From Nitrosarchaeum sp. (GTDB lineage Archaea; Thermoproteota; Nitrososphaeria; Nitrososphaerales; Nitrosopumilaceae), in the NCBI GenBank assembly GCA_004297665.1, contig SCUP01000114.1, positions 1 through 14,488 of the forward strand: 14,488 nucleotides of DNA. Direction: 5' to 3'. Made by a program: the position numbers and the translations under genes. This document shows positions 5,607 through 11,560 of the stretch, one piece after another. The notes beneath the pieces are model-generated. The model was not told where the DNA came from and did no database searches. It saw only the letters and a list, made by a program, of their open reading frames with translations. Numbering within the stretch: position 1 is the stretch's first letter; each line of letters begins with the position of its first letter.

Positions 5607-5831
5607 TTACGATGTGATTTTGGATTGATCTTTGTATACTTGGTTACAACTACCACATTCATTTTTTCTTGTTCCAAACCAAATCAAAAATAATGGAATT
5701 GTCACATACATGAAAATTAAAGGAATATTTGAAGAATTTTTGTTCAGGACATACGTCAATATGCTAATTCCAACAATACCAAGTAATGAAATGCCTGAAA
5801 TCATATTGATTTTGTCTTTCATTGTACTCAT
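5607..5831 (-). CDS. Small two-helix membrane protein with a C-terminal CxxC
   Basis: The product is 74 residues. Two hydrophobic segments (about 11-30 and 36-53) are separated by a short Asn/Ser-rich loop, giving a hairpin in the membrane. The tail after the second helix carries Arg-Lys, then Cys-Gly-Ser-Cys, suggesting a cytoplasmic metal- or redox-active CxxC. The ATG overlaps the TGA stop of the DUF427 gene (ATGA at 5828-5831), so translation is coupled and both genes share the promoter at 6148-6128. The family is not recognised. A soluble DUF427 protein with a small CxxC membrane protein suggests a two-part unit, but no function follows from sequence. Confidence 0.75.
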   Translation of the reverse strand: MSTMKDKINMISGISLLGIVGISILTYVLNKNSSNIPLIFMYVTIPLFLIWFGTRKNECGSCNQVYKDQSKITS

Positions 5832-6106
5832 TCAATAGTCACCCCATTCCAGAATGCAATTCGTTCTTTGATTTTTTTTGCAAGAAATAATGGTTTCTGA
5901 TAGTACCAAGCGCAATTTGGATTTGTTTTTCCATTTACAATAACTGACATATAACTTGCTTTTCCTTTCCACGGACATAATGTCGTAGTACTGCTTTCTT
6001 GAAAATACTCTTTTTTAATTGAATCATATGGAAAGTATGCATTACCCTCAACAAAAACAATATCATCGCTTTCAGCCAATATTGTATCATTCCATATTGC
6101 TTTCAT
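5828..6106 (-). CDS. DUF427 domain protein
   Basis: The product is 92 residues, a complete single DUF427 domain. Characteristic positions are visible: Trp-Asn near the start, Val-Glu-Gly-Asn-Ala-Tyr-Phe-Pro (about 19-26), Cys-Pro-Trp-Lys-Gly-Lys-Ala-Ser-Tyr (about 44-52), Ala-Trp-Tyr-Tyr (about 66-69) and the terminal Arg-Ile-Ala-Phe-Trp-Asn-Gly-Val. The family is widespread in bacteria and archaea, is soluble, and has no agreed biochemical role. The conserved Cys-Pro-Trp-Lys-Gly suggests a ligand-binding or redox site. The ATG lies 25 nt downstream of a TATA centre, so the mRNA is leaderless. The TGA stop overlaps the ATG of the two-helix CxxC protein. Confidence 0.92.
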   Translation of the reverse strand: MKAIWNDTILAESDDIVFVEGNAYFPYDSIKKEYFQESSTTTLCPWKGKASYMSVIVNGKTNPNCAWYYQKPLFLAKKIKERIAFWNGVTIE

Positions 6107-6127
6107 GACTTTAATTGATAATTAAAA

Positions 6128-6148
6128 TATTTAAGAAAATTCCCAATT
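6128..6148 (-). promoter_or_regulatory. Archaeal promoter, TTGGGAAT module, for the DUF427 operon
   Basis: On the minus strand AATTGGGAAT (6148-6139) is followed by TTAAATA (6134-6128), with the first G 10 nt before the TATA. The TATA centre at 6131 is 25 nt from the ATG at 6106. Confidence 0.75.
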
Positions 6149-6302
6149 CTTGATTACATAAAATTATCTTTTATTTTATTCAATAAGGAAACAGACTGGA
6201 TAATCTACGCATGAATATTGATTCAAATTCTTTGAATTAATGATCTAATTTCAGAATCTATTTTTTTAATAAATTATTATCTTGTTTCTTACCTAGTTTT
6301 AT

Positions 6303-6857
6303 CTATTCTAAACTTGTCTTTATGGTTTTTTGTGATTTTCTAACTATTACATAAGTTATACTGCCTAGAACAATTCCATATATGATGTGTGAAACTAATG
6401 ATCCTGCCAAAAGCATTGGTTGCATGCTTTGTAATTGTTGCATAATCATATCCTGCGGAGCTCCTGGATTCATCATTTGCATTAGTTGAAGCATTGTTGG
6501 TGGCAATATGTTCATCATCATTGGTAAAAATATAACTGCAAATGAAATAATTCCTGTAACTATTCCCATGGAAATTCCTTTTTTAAAACTCTTGAGTGAT
6601 AGTTTTGATACATTAATTATTGCACCAAAAATAATTCCAATTATTATGCTAGGAACAAAATGAAGCATAATTCCCATCATTGCTGCATCTTCTTGGGTTT
6701 GACCCATCGTCATACCAACTAAAATTGGAAATAAATCTGAAGGTAAATTCATCATAGACATCATAGCCATCATAGGTACGAGCATAACAATTCCTGCAAT
6801 TACTCCTGCAATTGCTCCTGCACCAATTCCTCTTTTAGAAGAATAACTTTTTTCCAT
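6303..6857 (-). CDS. Methionine-rich four-helix membrane protein
   Basis: The product is 184 residues, with membrane segments at about 11-33, 61-82, 95-113 and 149-172. The N-terminus is short and positively charged, so it is probably cytoplasmic. About 25 of 184 residues are Met, clustered at 25-36 (Met-Met-Ala-Met-Met-Ser-Met-Met) and 113-148, in and beside the first loop and a long loop between helices three and four. Methionine clusters at membrane surfaces can bind Cu(I), and this organism type depends on copper enzymes, so copper handling is possible. The Met may equally be just hydrophobic filler. Gly-rich turns (Gly-Ala-Gly-Ala-Ile-Ala-Gly) precede helix one. The family is not recognised. 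It has its own leaderless promoter, and two flanking intergenic regions separate it from its neighbours. Confidence 0.8.
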   Translation of the reverse strand: MEKSYSSKRGIGAGAIAGVIAGIVMLVPMMAMMSMMNLPSDLFPILVGMTMGQTQEDAAMMGIMLHFVPSIIIGIIFGAIINVSKLSLKSFKKGISMGIVTGIISFAVIFLPMMMNILPPTMLQLMQMMNPGAPQDMIMQQLQSMQPMLLAGSLVSHIIYGIVLGSITYVIVRKSQKTIKTSLE

Positions 6858-6878
6858 ATACTCTTGAAAATTTTTCTG

Positions 6879-6900
6879 TATTTAAGACAATTCCCAAATT
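6879..6900 (-). promoter_or_regulatory. Archaeal promoter, TTGGGAAT module, for the Met-rich membrane protein
   Basis: On the minus strand AATTTGGGAAT (6900-6890) is followed by TTAAATA (6885-6879), with the first G 10 nt before the TATA. The TATA centre at 6882 is 25 nt from ATG 6857. Confidence 0.78.
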
Positions 6901-6909
6901 CAATTAGAA

Positions 6910-6948
6910 TAAAAAACTTGTTTGACTAGATGAATAATGGTTATTCAT
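6910..6948 (-). terminator. Hairpin plus T-run after the aldehyde dehydrogenase operon
   Basis: ATGAATAA at 6930-6937 and TTATTCAT at 6941-6948 are perfect 8-bp inverted repeats around a 3-nt loop. Reading on the minus strand, a T6 run (6911-6916) follows. It lies 80 nt past the stop at 7027 and 30 nt before the next promoter module. A terminator is the simplest reading; an operator for the downstream gene is the alternative. Confidence 0.45.
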
Positions 6949-7026
6949 ATGTTCCTAAGAAGGATTGTTCTTTTAACTATCAAGCATTTTACAAAAAATT
7001 ATAATGATGTTTTAATTGATTTCATA

Positions 7027-7482
7027 TTATTTTTCTAAATCTTGTAAAGAATCAAAAAACTCTATAAATTCTACAGTATGTGATGATTTTGTTTCCTCCC
7101 AGACTCTTTTGAATTTAGGTATTGTAAGAAAGATATGAACCAGTTTGTTCCAACGTTGCCACAAAAGAGGATCAATAGTTTTTGTTTTATGCAGTCTAAA
7201 CATAAATTCAAAAAGATCTAAAAATGCAACAGAGACGTAATATTCTTCTGGTGTATCAACTAGCGAAAACCTTTTTGTAAACATTGGGCTTTGCATTGCC
7301 ATGTTGGTAAACGTATCCGTATTTTCCAGTTTTAGTCTTGCTTCAATCACTTTGGTATAGATTTGTTGTTCACTTTGAATTCGCATATTTTTACGTACGT
7401 TTGCAAACTGAAGAATTGAAAGCAAAAGAATTCCTGCAAATATCAATGATGAAACTAACGGAATATATTCAAAAAAACTCAA
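7027..7482 (-). CDS. Membrane-anchored protein of unknown function
   Basis: The product is 151 residues with one N-terminal hydrophobic segment (about 8-27), then an Arg/Lys/Gln-rich helix and a soluble domain, probably cytoplasmic by the positive-inside rule. The soluble part has Leu-Asp-Leu-Phe-Glu-Phe-Met-Phe-Arg-Leu (about 88-97) and Leu-Leu-Trp-Gln-Arg-Trp (about 106-111). This is the pattern of uncharacterised bacterial and archaeal anchored proteins, in which an acidic/aromatic helix is followed by a Trp-rich one. The start is TTG at 7482, the only usable start after an in-frame stop, with TGGAG about 10 nt upstream as a Shine-Dalgarno. It begins 39 nt after the aldehyde dehydrogenase stop on the same strand, so it is probably the second gene of that operon. 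No function is assigned. Confidence 0.75.
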   Translation of the reverse strand: MSFFEYIPLVSSLIFAGILLLSILQFANVRKNMRIQSEQQIYTKVIEARLKLENTDTFTNMAMQSPMFTKRFSLVDTPEEYYVSVAFLDLFEFMFRLHKTKTIDPLLWQRWNKLVHIFLTIPKFKRVWEETKSSHTVEFIEFFDSLQDLEK

Positions 7483-7521
7483 TTTGATTATTCTCCATTT
7501 TGTTTTATCTTAATGAATAAC

Positions 7522-8913
7522 TTACTCTACATGATGATTATGTGATAATTGATCATAGAACCGTATTGACTTTATATTGACAAATTCTAACATGCCATAC
7601 TTTGAAAGTTCTCTTCCAAATCCACTTTGTTTGATACCTCCAAATGGTACTCTAGGATCAGATACTAGCATGTTGTTAACAGAAACCATTCCAGATTCTA
7701 CATCTCTTGAAATTTGTTCTGCTTTATCAAGATCTTTTGTCCAAACGCTTGCTCCTAGCCCAAATGATGATTCATTTGCAAGTTTTATTGCATTTTTTTC
7801 ATCTTCTACTATAACTATGGATGCAACTGGACCAAATGTCTCTTCATGGTAAATTCTCATCTCCTTTGAAATATTTTTTAATATTGTTGGTTTGTAATAG
7901 TAGCCTTTGTCGCCTACACGTTTCCCACCTGTCAATATCTCGGCACCATTATCTATTGCATTTTTGACTTGACTCTCAATAGTTTCCAAACCTTTGCTAT
8001 TTACTAAGGGACCAATATCAGTATCTTCAGAAATAGGATTACCTACTCTAAGCCGTTCAGTTTTTTGAATAAATTTTTCTATGAATTCATTTGCAACATT
8101 ACTTGTTACAAAGAATCGTTTTGATGCGATACAGCTTTGACCACAGTTGATAAATCTGCCTTTGACTGCCCCTTCTGCTGCTTTTTCTATATCTGCATCA
8201 CTGCAGATAATGAATGGATCACTTCCCCCCAGTTCCAAGACACATTTTTTGAGATTTGCACCTGCCTTTTGAGCAACTTTTGCACCTACAGAAGTACTAC
8301 CTGTGAAAGTAACTGCGCTAACATCTGTAGAATCTATTAGATGTTCTGCAACAGTTGAATCCCCAATAAGGGTCTGAAATACCCCATCAGGAAATCCTAC
8401 TCGAGTAAATAATTTTTCCATCTCGATTCCACATTGTAATGTTGCACTTGCAGGTTTCAAAACGACAGTATTTCCTATAATCATAGAAGGTGCTGCAAAT
8501 CGTAATGCTTGCCAATAAGGAAAATTCCAAGGCATAATGCTAGCAATTACACCTAAGGGTTGAAAAGTGATTAGTGTTTTTCTTGCATCGGTGTTTAACA
8601 CTTCATCGTTTATGAAAATTTGACCGTTATCACCATAATATTCCATAACCACAGCACATTTTTCTATTTCAGATATTGCTTCTTTGATTGGTTTTCCCAT
8701 TTCATTTGATGCCACAAGAGCAAGTTCTTTTTTATTTTTTCGTAGTTCTTCTGCAAATCGGTGTATTAGTTCTGTTCTTTGATGCATATTTCTTTTCCAA
8801 TCAACAAATGTATTTTTTGATTTTTTTACCAAAGAATTTACTTTTTCTTTACTCATAATATCATATTCTGCAAGAATATTTTCATTTGAAGGACTGATGG
8901 TTTTAACTTTCAA
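7522..8913 (-). CDS. NAD(P)-dependent aldehyde dehydrogenase, succinate-semialdehyde dehydrogenase-like
   Basis: The product oxidises an aldehyde to the acid with NAD(P)+ in the cytoplasm. It has 463 residues, a full-length ALDH-superfamily subunit. Key residues visible: Pro-Trp-Asn with oxyanion Asn130, Leu-Lys-Pro with cofactor Lys153, Phe-Thr-Gly-Ser-Thr (203-207), general base Glu227 in Glu-Leu-Gly-Gly, nucleophile Cys261 in Gly-Gln-Ser-Cys, and Glu-Thr-Phe-Gly-Pro-Val near 364-370. The overall pattern is closest to the succinate-semialdehyde dehydrogenase (GabD-like) branch. Nitrososphaerota fix CO2 through the 3-hydroxypropionate/4-hydroxybutyrate cycle, which has semialdehyde intermediates, so a semialdehyde substrate is plausible but unproved. 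The start is TTG at 8913; an in-frame stop lies three codons upstream and the TATA centre is 26 nt away, so the mRNA is leaderless. It is divergent from a zinc alcohol dehydrogenase under a mirrored promoter. Confidence 0.93.
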   Translation of the reverse strand: MKVKTISPSNENILAEYDIMSKEKVNSLVKKSKNTFVDWKRNMHQRTELIHRFAEELRKNKKELALVASNEMGKPIKEAISEIEKCAVVMEYYGDNGQIFINDEVLNTDARKTLITFQPLGVIASIMPWNFPYWQALRFAAPSMIIGNTVVLKPASATLQCGIEMEKLFTRVGFPDGVFQTLIGDSTVAEHLIDSTDVSAVTFTGSTSVGAKVAQKAGANLKKCVLELGGSDPFIICSDADIEKAAEGAVKGRFINCGQSCIASKRFFVTSNVANEFIEKFIQKTERLRVGNPISEDTDIGPLVNSKGLETIESQVKNAIDNGAEILTGGKRVGDKGYYYKPTILKNISKEMRIYHEETFGPVASIVIVEDEKNAIKLANESSFGLGASVWTKDLDKAEQISRDVESGMVSVNNMLVSDPRVPFGGIKQSGFGRELSKYGMLEFVNIKSIRFYDQLSHNHHVE

Positions 8914-8935
8914 TATTACTTAAACTAAAATGAAT

Positions 8936-8956
8936 TATTAAAGCATATTACCAATT
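8936..8956 (-). promoter_or_regulatory. Archaeal promoter module for the aldehyde dehydrogenase operon
   Basis: On the minus strand AATTGGTAAT (8956-8947) is followed by TTTAATA (8942-8936), with the first G 10 nt before the TATA. It matches the module at 6148-6128 at 17 of 21 positions. The TATA centre is 26 nt from the TTG start at 8913. Confidence 0.7.
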
Positions 8957-8975
8957 TATTGTAACATTCAAAATT

Positions 8976-8996
8976 AATTTGGGAATATCTTTAATA
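8976..8996 (+). promoter_or_regulatory. Archaeal promoter, TTGGGAAT module, for the 36-codon ORF and alcohol dehydrogenase
   Basis: AATTTGGGAAT (8976-8986) is followed by TTTAATA (8990-8996), with the first G 9 nt before the TATA. The centre at 8993 is 26 nt from ATG 9019. It lies back to back with the aldehyde dehydrogenase module, 19 bp apart. Confidence 0.72.
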
Positions 8997-9018
8997 GCAA
9001 ATTTATAATTACGAACAC

Positions 9019-9129
9019 ATGAAACAATATATCATATCAACATGTAATTTAAAAGAGAATTTTAAATCAGAATTAAAAATAAACCATGTAAAAAAAATTC
9101 TAGTCAAAAACACAAAGTTGAAAAATTAA
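9019..9129 (+). CDS. Possible 36-residue leader ORF before the alcohol dehydrogenase
   Basis: ATG 9019 sits exactly where the upstream promoter module predicts transcription start. The frame runs 36 codons and ends in TAA whose last A is the first base of the dehydrogenase ATG (TAATG at 9127-9131). The peptide is Lys/Asn/Ile-rich with a single Cys at residue 9 and no recognised motif. The 1-nt overlap would let a terminating ribosome restart on the dehydrogenase, which lacks a Shine-Dalgarno of its own. The same arrangement, a leaderless short ORF overlapping a redox enzyme, occurs at 150-320. It could be a coupling or regulatory leader, a real small protein, or chance. Confidence 0.45.
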   Translation: MKQYIISTCNLKENFKSELKINHVKKILVKNTKLKN

Positions 9130-10181
9130 TGAGAGCAGCTCAAGTAATAACTCCAAAAAAACTATTGGTGATAAATGAAATTAAAACTCCTGTTCCTAAA
9201 GGACATCAAGTATTAGTCAAAATTGAATCTGCAGGAGTTTGTCACAGCGATATTCATGTTTGGGAAGGAGGATATGAAGGGATAAAAGGTAAAATAATGA
9301 AAGTGGAAGATCGTGGAGTTAAATTTCCATTGACATTGGGACATGAAATTGCAGGCATTGTTGATGCTGTAGGTAGTGACGTTGAGCAAGTTAAGAAAGG
9401 TGACAGAGTAATCATTTACCCTTGGCAAGGGGATGGCATCTGCGATGCCTGTCAAGTTGGTGATGAACATGTATGTGATCATCCAAAATCATTAGGAATT
9501 ATGCAAAATGGTGGCTATGCTGAAAAAGTATTGGTTTCTAATGAAAAATATTTGGTTAAAGTAGGTGATTTAGATCCTAACGTAGTTTCTTCGCTTGCAT
9601 GTTCTGGTCTTACAGCATACACAGCTGTAAAGAATGCAAAAATATCTCCAAAACAAACAATGATGATAATTGGTGCAGGCGGATTGGGATTAACTGCAAT
9701 CCAAATTGCACGAGCATTACTTAATCCTACAATTATTGTTTTAGATGTTGATGATGCTAAATTAGAGGTAGCTAAAAAACTCGGAGCAGATTTTTGTATT
9801 AATTCAAAATCAGACGATCCAATACATCATGTAAAAGACATAACTGGTGGTCTTGGAGCTGATGCTATTATTGATTTTGTCAATGGTCCTATGACTGTAA
9901 AACCTGCATTAGAGATGCTAAAAAAACGAGGAAAATTAATTTTGGTTGGATTGTTTGGTGGTTCAATTGAACTTAATTTACCATTATTGCCACTTAAATC
10001 TCAAACCATTATTGGTTCATACACTGGAAGATTGGCAGACCTATCTGATTTAGTTAGTCTTGTAAGAAGAAATGCAATCAAACCCATAATTTCTAAAACT
10101 TTTAAACTTGATGATGCAAACAAGGCATTAGAAGAATTAAAATCAGGAAAAATACTTGGAAGAGCTGTAATTAATCCTTAA
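9129..10181 (+). CDS. Zinc-dependent medium-chain alcohol dehydrogenase
   Basis: The product interconverts an alcohol and an aldehyde or semialdehyde with a nicotinamide cofactor in the cytoplasm. It has 350 residues, the family length, and resembles the Sulfolobus solfataricus enzyme throughout. Catalytic zinc ligands are Cys38, His72 with Glu73, and Cys158. The structural zinc site is Asp102, Cys105, Cys108 and Cys116, with Asp replacing the Glu of the Sulfolobus enzyme and Cys of others. The Rossmann fold has Gly-Ala-Gly-Gly-Leu-Gly at 182-187 and Asp206 at the end of the second strand, which favours NAD(H). Related medium-chain enzymes reduce semialdehydes in the 3HP/4HB cycle of Sulfolobales; thaumarchaeal counterparts are reported from the iron-dependent family, so that role is uncertain here. 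The gene faces away from the aldehyde dehydrogenase and both have the same promoter type. Confidence 0.94.
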   Translation: MRAAQVITPKKLLVINEIKTPVPKGHQVLVKIESAGVCHSDIHVWEGGYEGIKGKIMKVEDRGVKFPLTLGHEIAGIVDAVGSDVEQVKKGDRVIIYPWQGDGICDACQVGDEHVCDHPKSLGIMQNGGYAEKVLVSNEKYLVKVGDLDPNVVSSLACSGLTAYTAVKNAKISPKQTMMIIGAGGLGLTAIQIARALLNPTIIVLDVDDAKLEVAKKLGADFCINSKSDDPIHHVKDITGGLGADAIIDFVNGPMTVKPALEMLKKRGKLILVGLFGGSIELNLPLLPLKSQTIIGSYTGRLADLSDLVSLVRRNAIKPIISKTFKLDDANKALEELKSGKILGRAVINP

Positions 10182-10375
10182 TGAAAATAAATTATGTACG
10201 AATTGATTTCTCAATAACATTCTAATAAAAATTGAATCTCAATGTATTTATTTTATGGTGGTCCTGTTTTACTACGTAATATGATCTTAAAAGAATCATT
10301 TAAAATAATTTATTTGGATTTTAACAAACATCGTATTCATTTATGATTTTAAACAACAACATATAGAATGCTTTG
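10182..10375. other. Intergenic stretch without a supported gene
   Basis: AT-rich DNA between the alcohol dehydrogenase stop and the DoxX promoter. The longest ATG frame is nine codons. I see no repeat, hairpin with T-run, or RNA-like element. Confidence 0.5.
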
Positions 10376-10397
10376 AATCTGGAACAATCCTTTAATA
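10376..10397 (+). promoter_or_regulatory. Promoter of the doxX operon, weaker copy of the GG module
   Basis: AATCTGGAAC is followed by CTTTAATA (10390-10397), with the first G (10381) 10 nt before TTTAATA. The TATA centre at 10394 is 25 nt before ATG 10419, so the mRNA is leaderless. It matches the 6900-6879 copy at 14 of 22 positions. Confidence 0.65.
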
Positions 10398-10418
10398 TTT
10401 TCACAGAAAAAAATCTGC

Positions 10419-10853
10419 ATGTCACTTATTTTCAAAACAAATACTGGGCACTTTATAGACATAGGTATTTTGATTCTAAGAATAGGAATTTCATTTGGAT
10501 TTATTTGGGCAGGTATTGGTAAAATATTAGATTCTGCCAGCTTTGCTCAGATGTTGCAATCCATGGCAGGGATAGACCCAATGATATCAACTAACATGGC
10601 AATAATGATAGGCATGGCAGAACTTGTCTCAGGAATGTTAATTTTAGTAGGTCTAATCACTAGACTTGCGGCAGTATTTCAAATAATAATATTAATTGGC
10701 GCTATGGTGATGTTTGGCTTTGATTTTACCAAAGGACCATCGATATGGAAGGATCCATCCATGTTAGGTCTCGCAATAATGCTTGCATTATCCGGATCTG
10801 GAAAGATTGGAATTGATCATATTATTGCCAAAAAGTTCAATAGAATTCATTAG
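10419..10853 (+). CDS. DoxX family membrane protein
   Basis: The product is 144 residues with four hydrophobic segments (about 13-33, 58-80, 83-101 and 113-130). It shows the DoxX pattern: an Arg followed by Phe-Ile-Trp-Ala-Gly-Ile-Gly-Lys-Ile at the end of helix one, Met-Ala-Glu-Leu-Val-Ser-Gly in helix two, Gly-Leu-Ile-Thr-Arg-Leu-Ala-Ala before helix three, and Leu-Ala-Leu-Ser-Gly-Ser-Gly near the C-terminus. DoxX proteins sit in the cell membrane; named after a subunit of an archaeal thiosulfate:quinone oxidoreductase, most are uncharacterised and are linked with redox stress or quinone metabolism. The next gene starts 17 nt downstream and has a Shine-Dalgarno, so the two form an operon. 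Confidence 0.88.
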   Translation: MSLIFKTNTGHFIDIGILILRIGISFGFIWAGIGKILDSASFAQMLQSMAGIDPMISTNMAIMIGMAELVSGMLILVGLITRLAAVFQIIILIGAMVMFGFDFTKGPSIWKDPSMLGLAIMLALSGSGKIGIDHIIAKKFNRIH

Positions 10854-10859
10854 CAATAT

Positions 10860-10864
10860 GAGGA
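10860..10864 (+). promoter_or_regulatory. Shine-Dalgarno of the second gene in the doxX operon
   Basis: GAGGA ends 6 nt before ATG 10871. It stands out because first genes of transcripts here have no such sequence, and it supports an internal, led start within an operon. Confidence 0.65.
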
Positions 10865-10870
10865 TTTGAA

Positions 10871-11386
10871 ATGAATAAACACATACAAGTCATCAGATTA
10901 GTTTTTTCAAACGTCTCCTTTCTTGTACTGTCTGTAATCATTTTTACATCAATGTTCGTTTTATTGTTATATGCACAGGGGCTTCTATTTTTTGAACCAT
11001 ATTTTATTTTTAATGTTACAGAAGATGTGATGCCTAGTTTTATCTCAATACTTGTTGTTTCGTTACTTACAAGTATTGTTACTGCCATTTCAGTATTTCA
11101 GATCAGGATGATAAAAACCAGCTCAAAAAAAGCAAGCGCTGGAATAGTTGGTTCAGCATTAAGTGCAGGTTCAGGAATATGCACTAGTTGTAGTACGGTG
11201 AGTTTTTCAATCGCTTCGTCATTTGGCATTGCCGGTGCAACTGCGGTATCTTTTTTAAATGATTATGAAATTCCAATTAGAATTGCGGCTATTGGAATAC
11301 TTGGCATAACATATTTTTCAATGATAAATAAAATTACTTCCGGATGTAAAATTTTGCCCAAAAATAATGATCACACACAATCATGA
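10871..11386 (+). CDS. Four-helix membrane protein with a CxxC in a Ser/Gly-rich stretch
   Basis: The product is 171 residues with membrane segments at about 10-35, 55-77, 94-128 (long, broken by Gly and Cys) and 135-155. Cys104-Thr-Ser-Cys107 lies in a Ser/Gly-rich stretch that opens with Ser-Ala-Gly-Ser-Gly-Ile, and a third Cys at 159 follows helix four. Membrane-embedded CxxC pairs are used in metal transporters of the MerT kind and in thiol-redox proteins, but the overall sequence is neither clearly. The gene is the second of an operon with DoxX, 17 nt apart, which points to redox or thiol chemistry at the membrane. The family is not recognised. Confidence 0.78.
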   Translation: MNKHIQVIRLVFSNVSFLVLSVIIFTSMFVLLLYAQGLLFFEPYFIFNVTEDVMPSFISILVVSLLTSIVTAISVFQIRMIKTSSKKASAGIVGSALSAGSGICTSCSTVSFSIASSFGIAGATAVSFLNDYEIPIRIAAIGILGITYFSMINKITSGCKILPKNNDHTQS

Positions 11387-11442
11387 GATGGGTCATATTA
11401 TTTGAATTCTAAACATAAAATTAAAATCATGAAAAAATAAAA

Positions 11443-11473
11443 ACGTATACGTCCAATGATCATAGATATATTA
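11443..11473 (+). promoter_or_regulatory. Palindromes and TATA-like element upstream of egtD
   Basis: A perfect 10-nt palindrome ACGTATACGT (11443-11452) is followed by ATGATCAT (11456-11463) and an AT-rich TATA-like stretch, GATATATTATAG, at about 11465-11476. If this TATA is used, transcription starts near 11495 and leaves a leader of about 65 nt. A second TATA-like word near 11531-11539 would instead give a leaderless start at ATG 11561. The palindromes could be a regulator site. Confidence 0.4.
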
Positions 11474-11560
11474 TAGGATTTTCTCAAATTGTTTTGAAAT
11501 AATCATCAACGGATTACATTGTGTATTAAACATAATTAATTGGTAAAACTCTTTTATGTG

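Noticed and set aside
6930..7038. Two short plus-strand frames (24 and 29 codons) starting at 6930 and 6949
   Set aside because: No convincing TATA at leaderless distance; the first ATG is part of the inverted repeat that is better explained as a terminator or operator.
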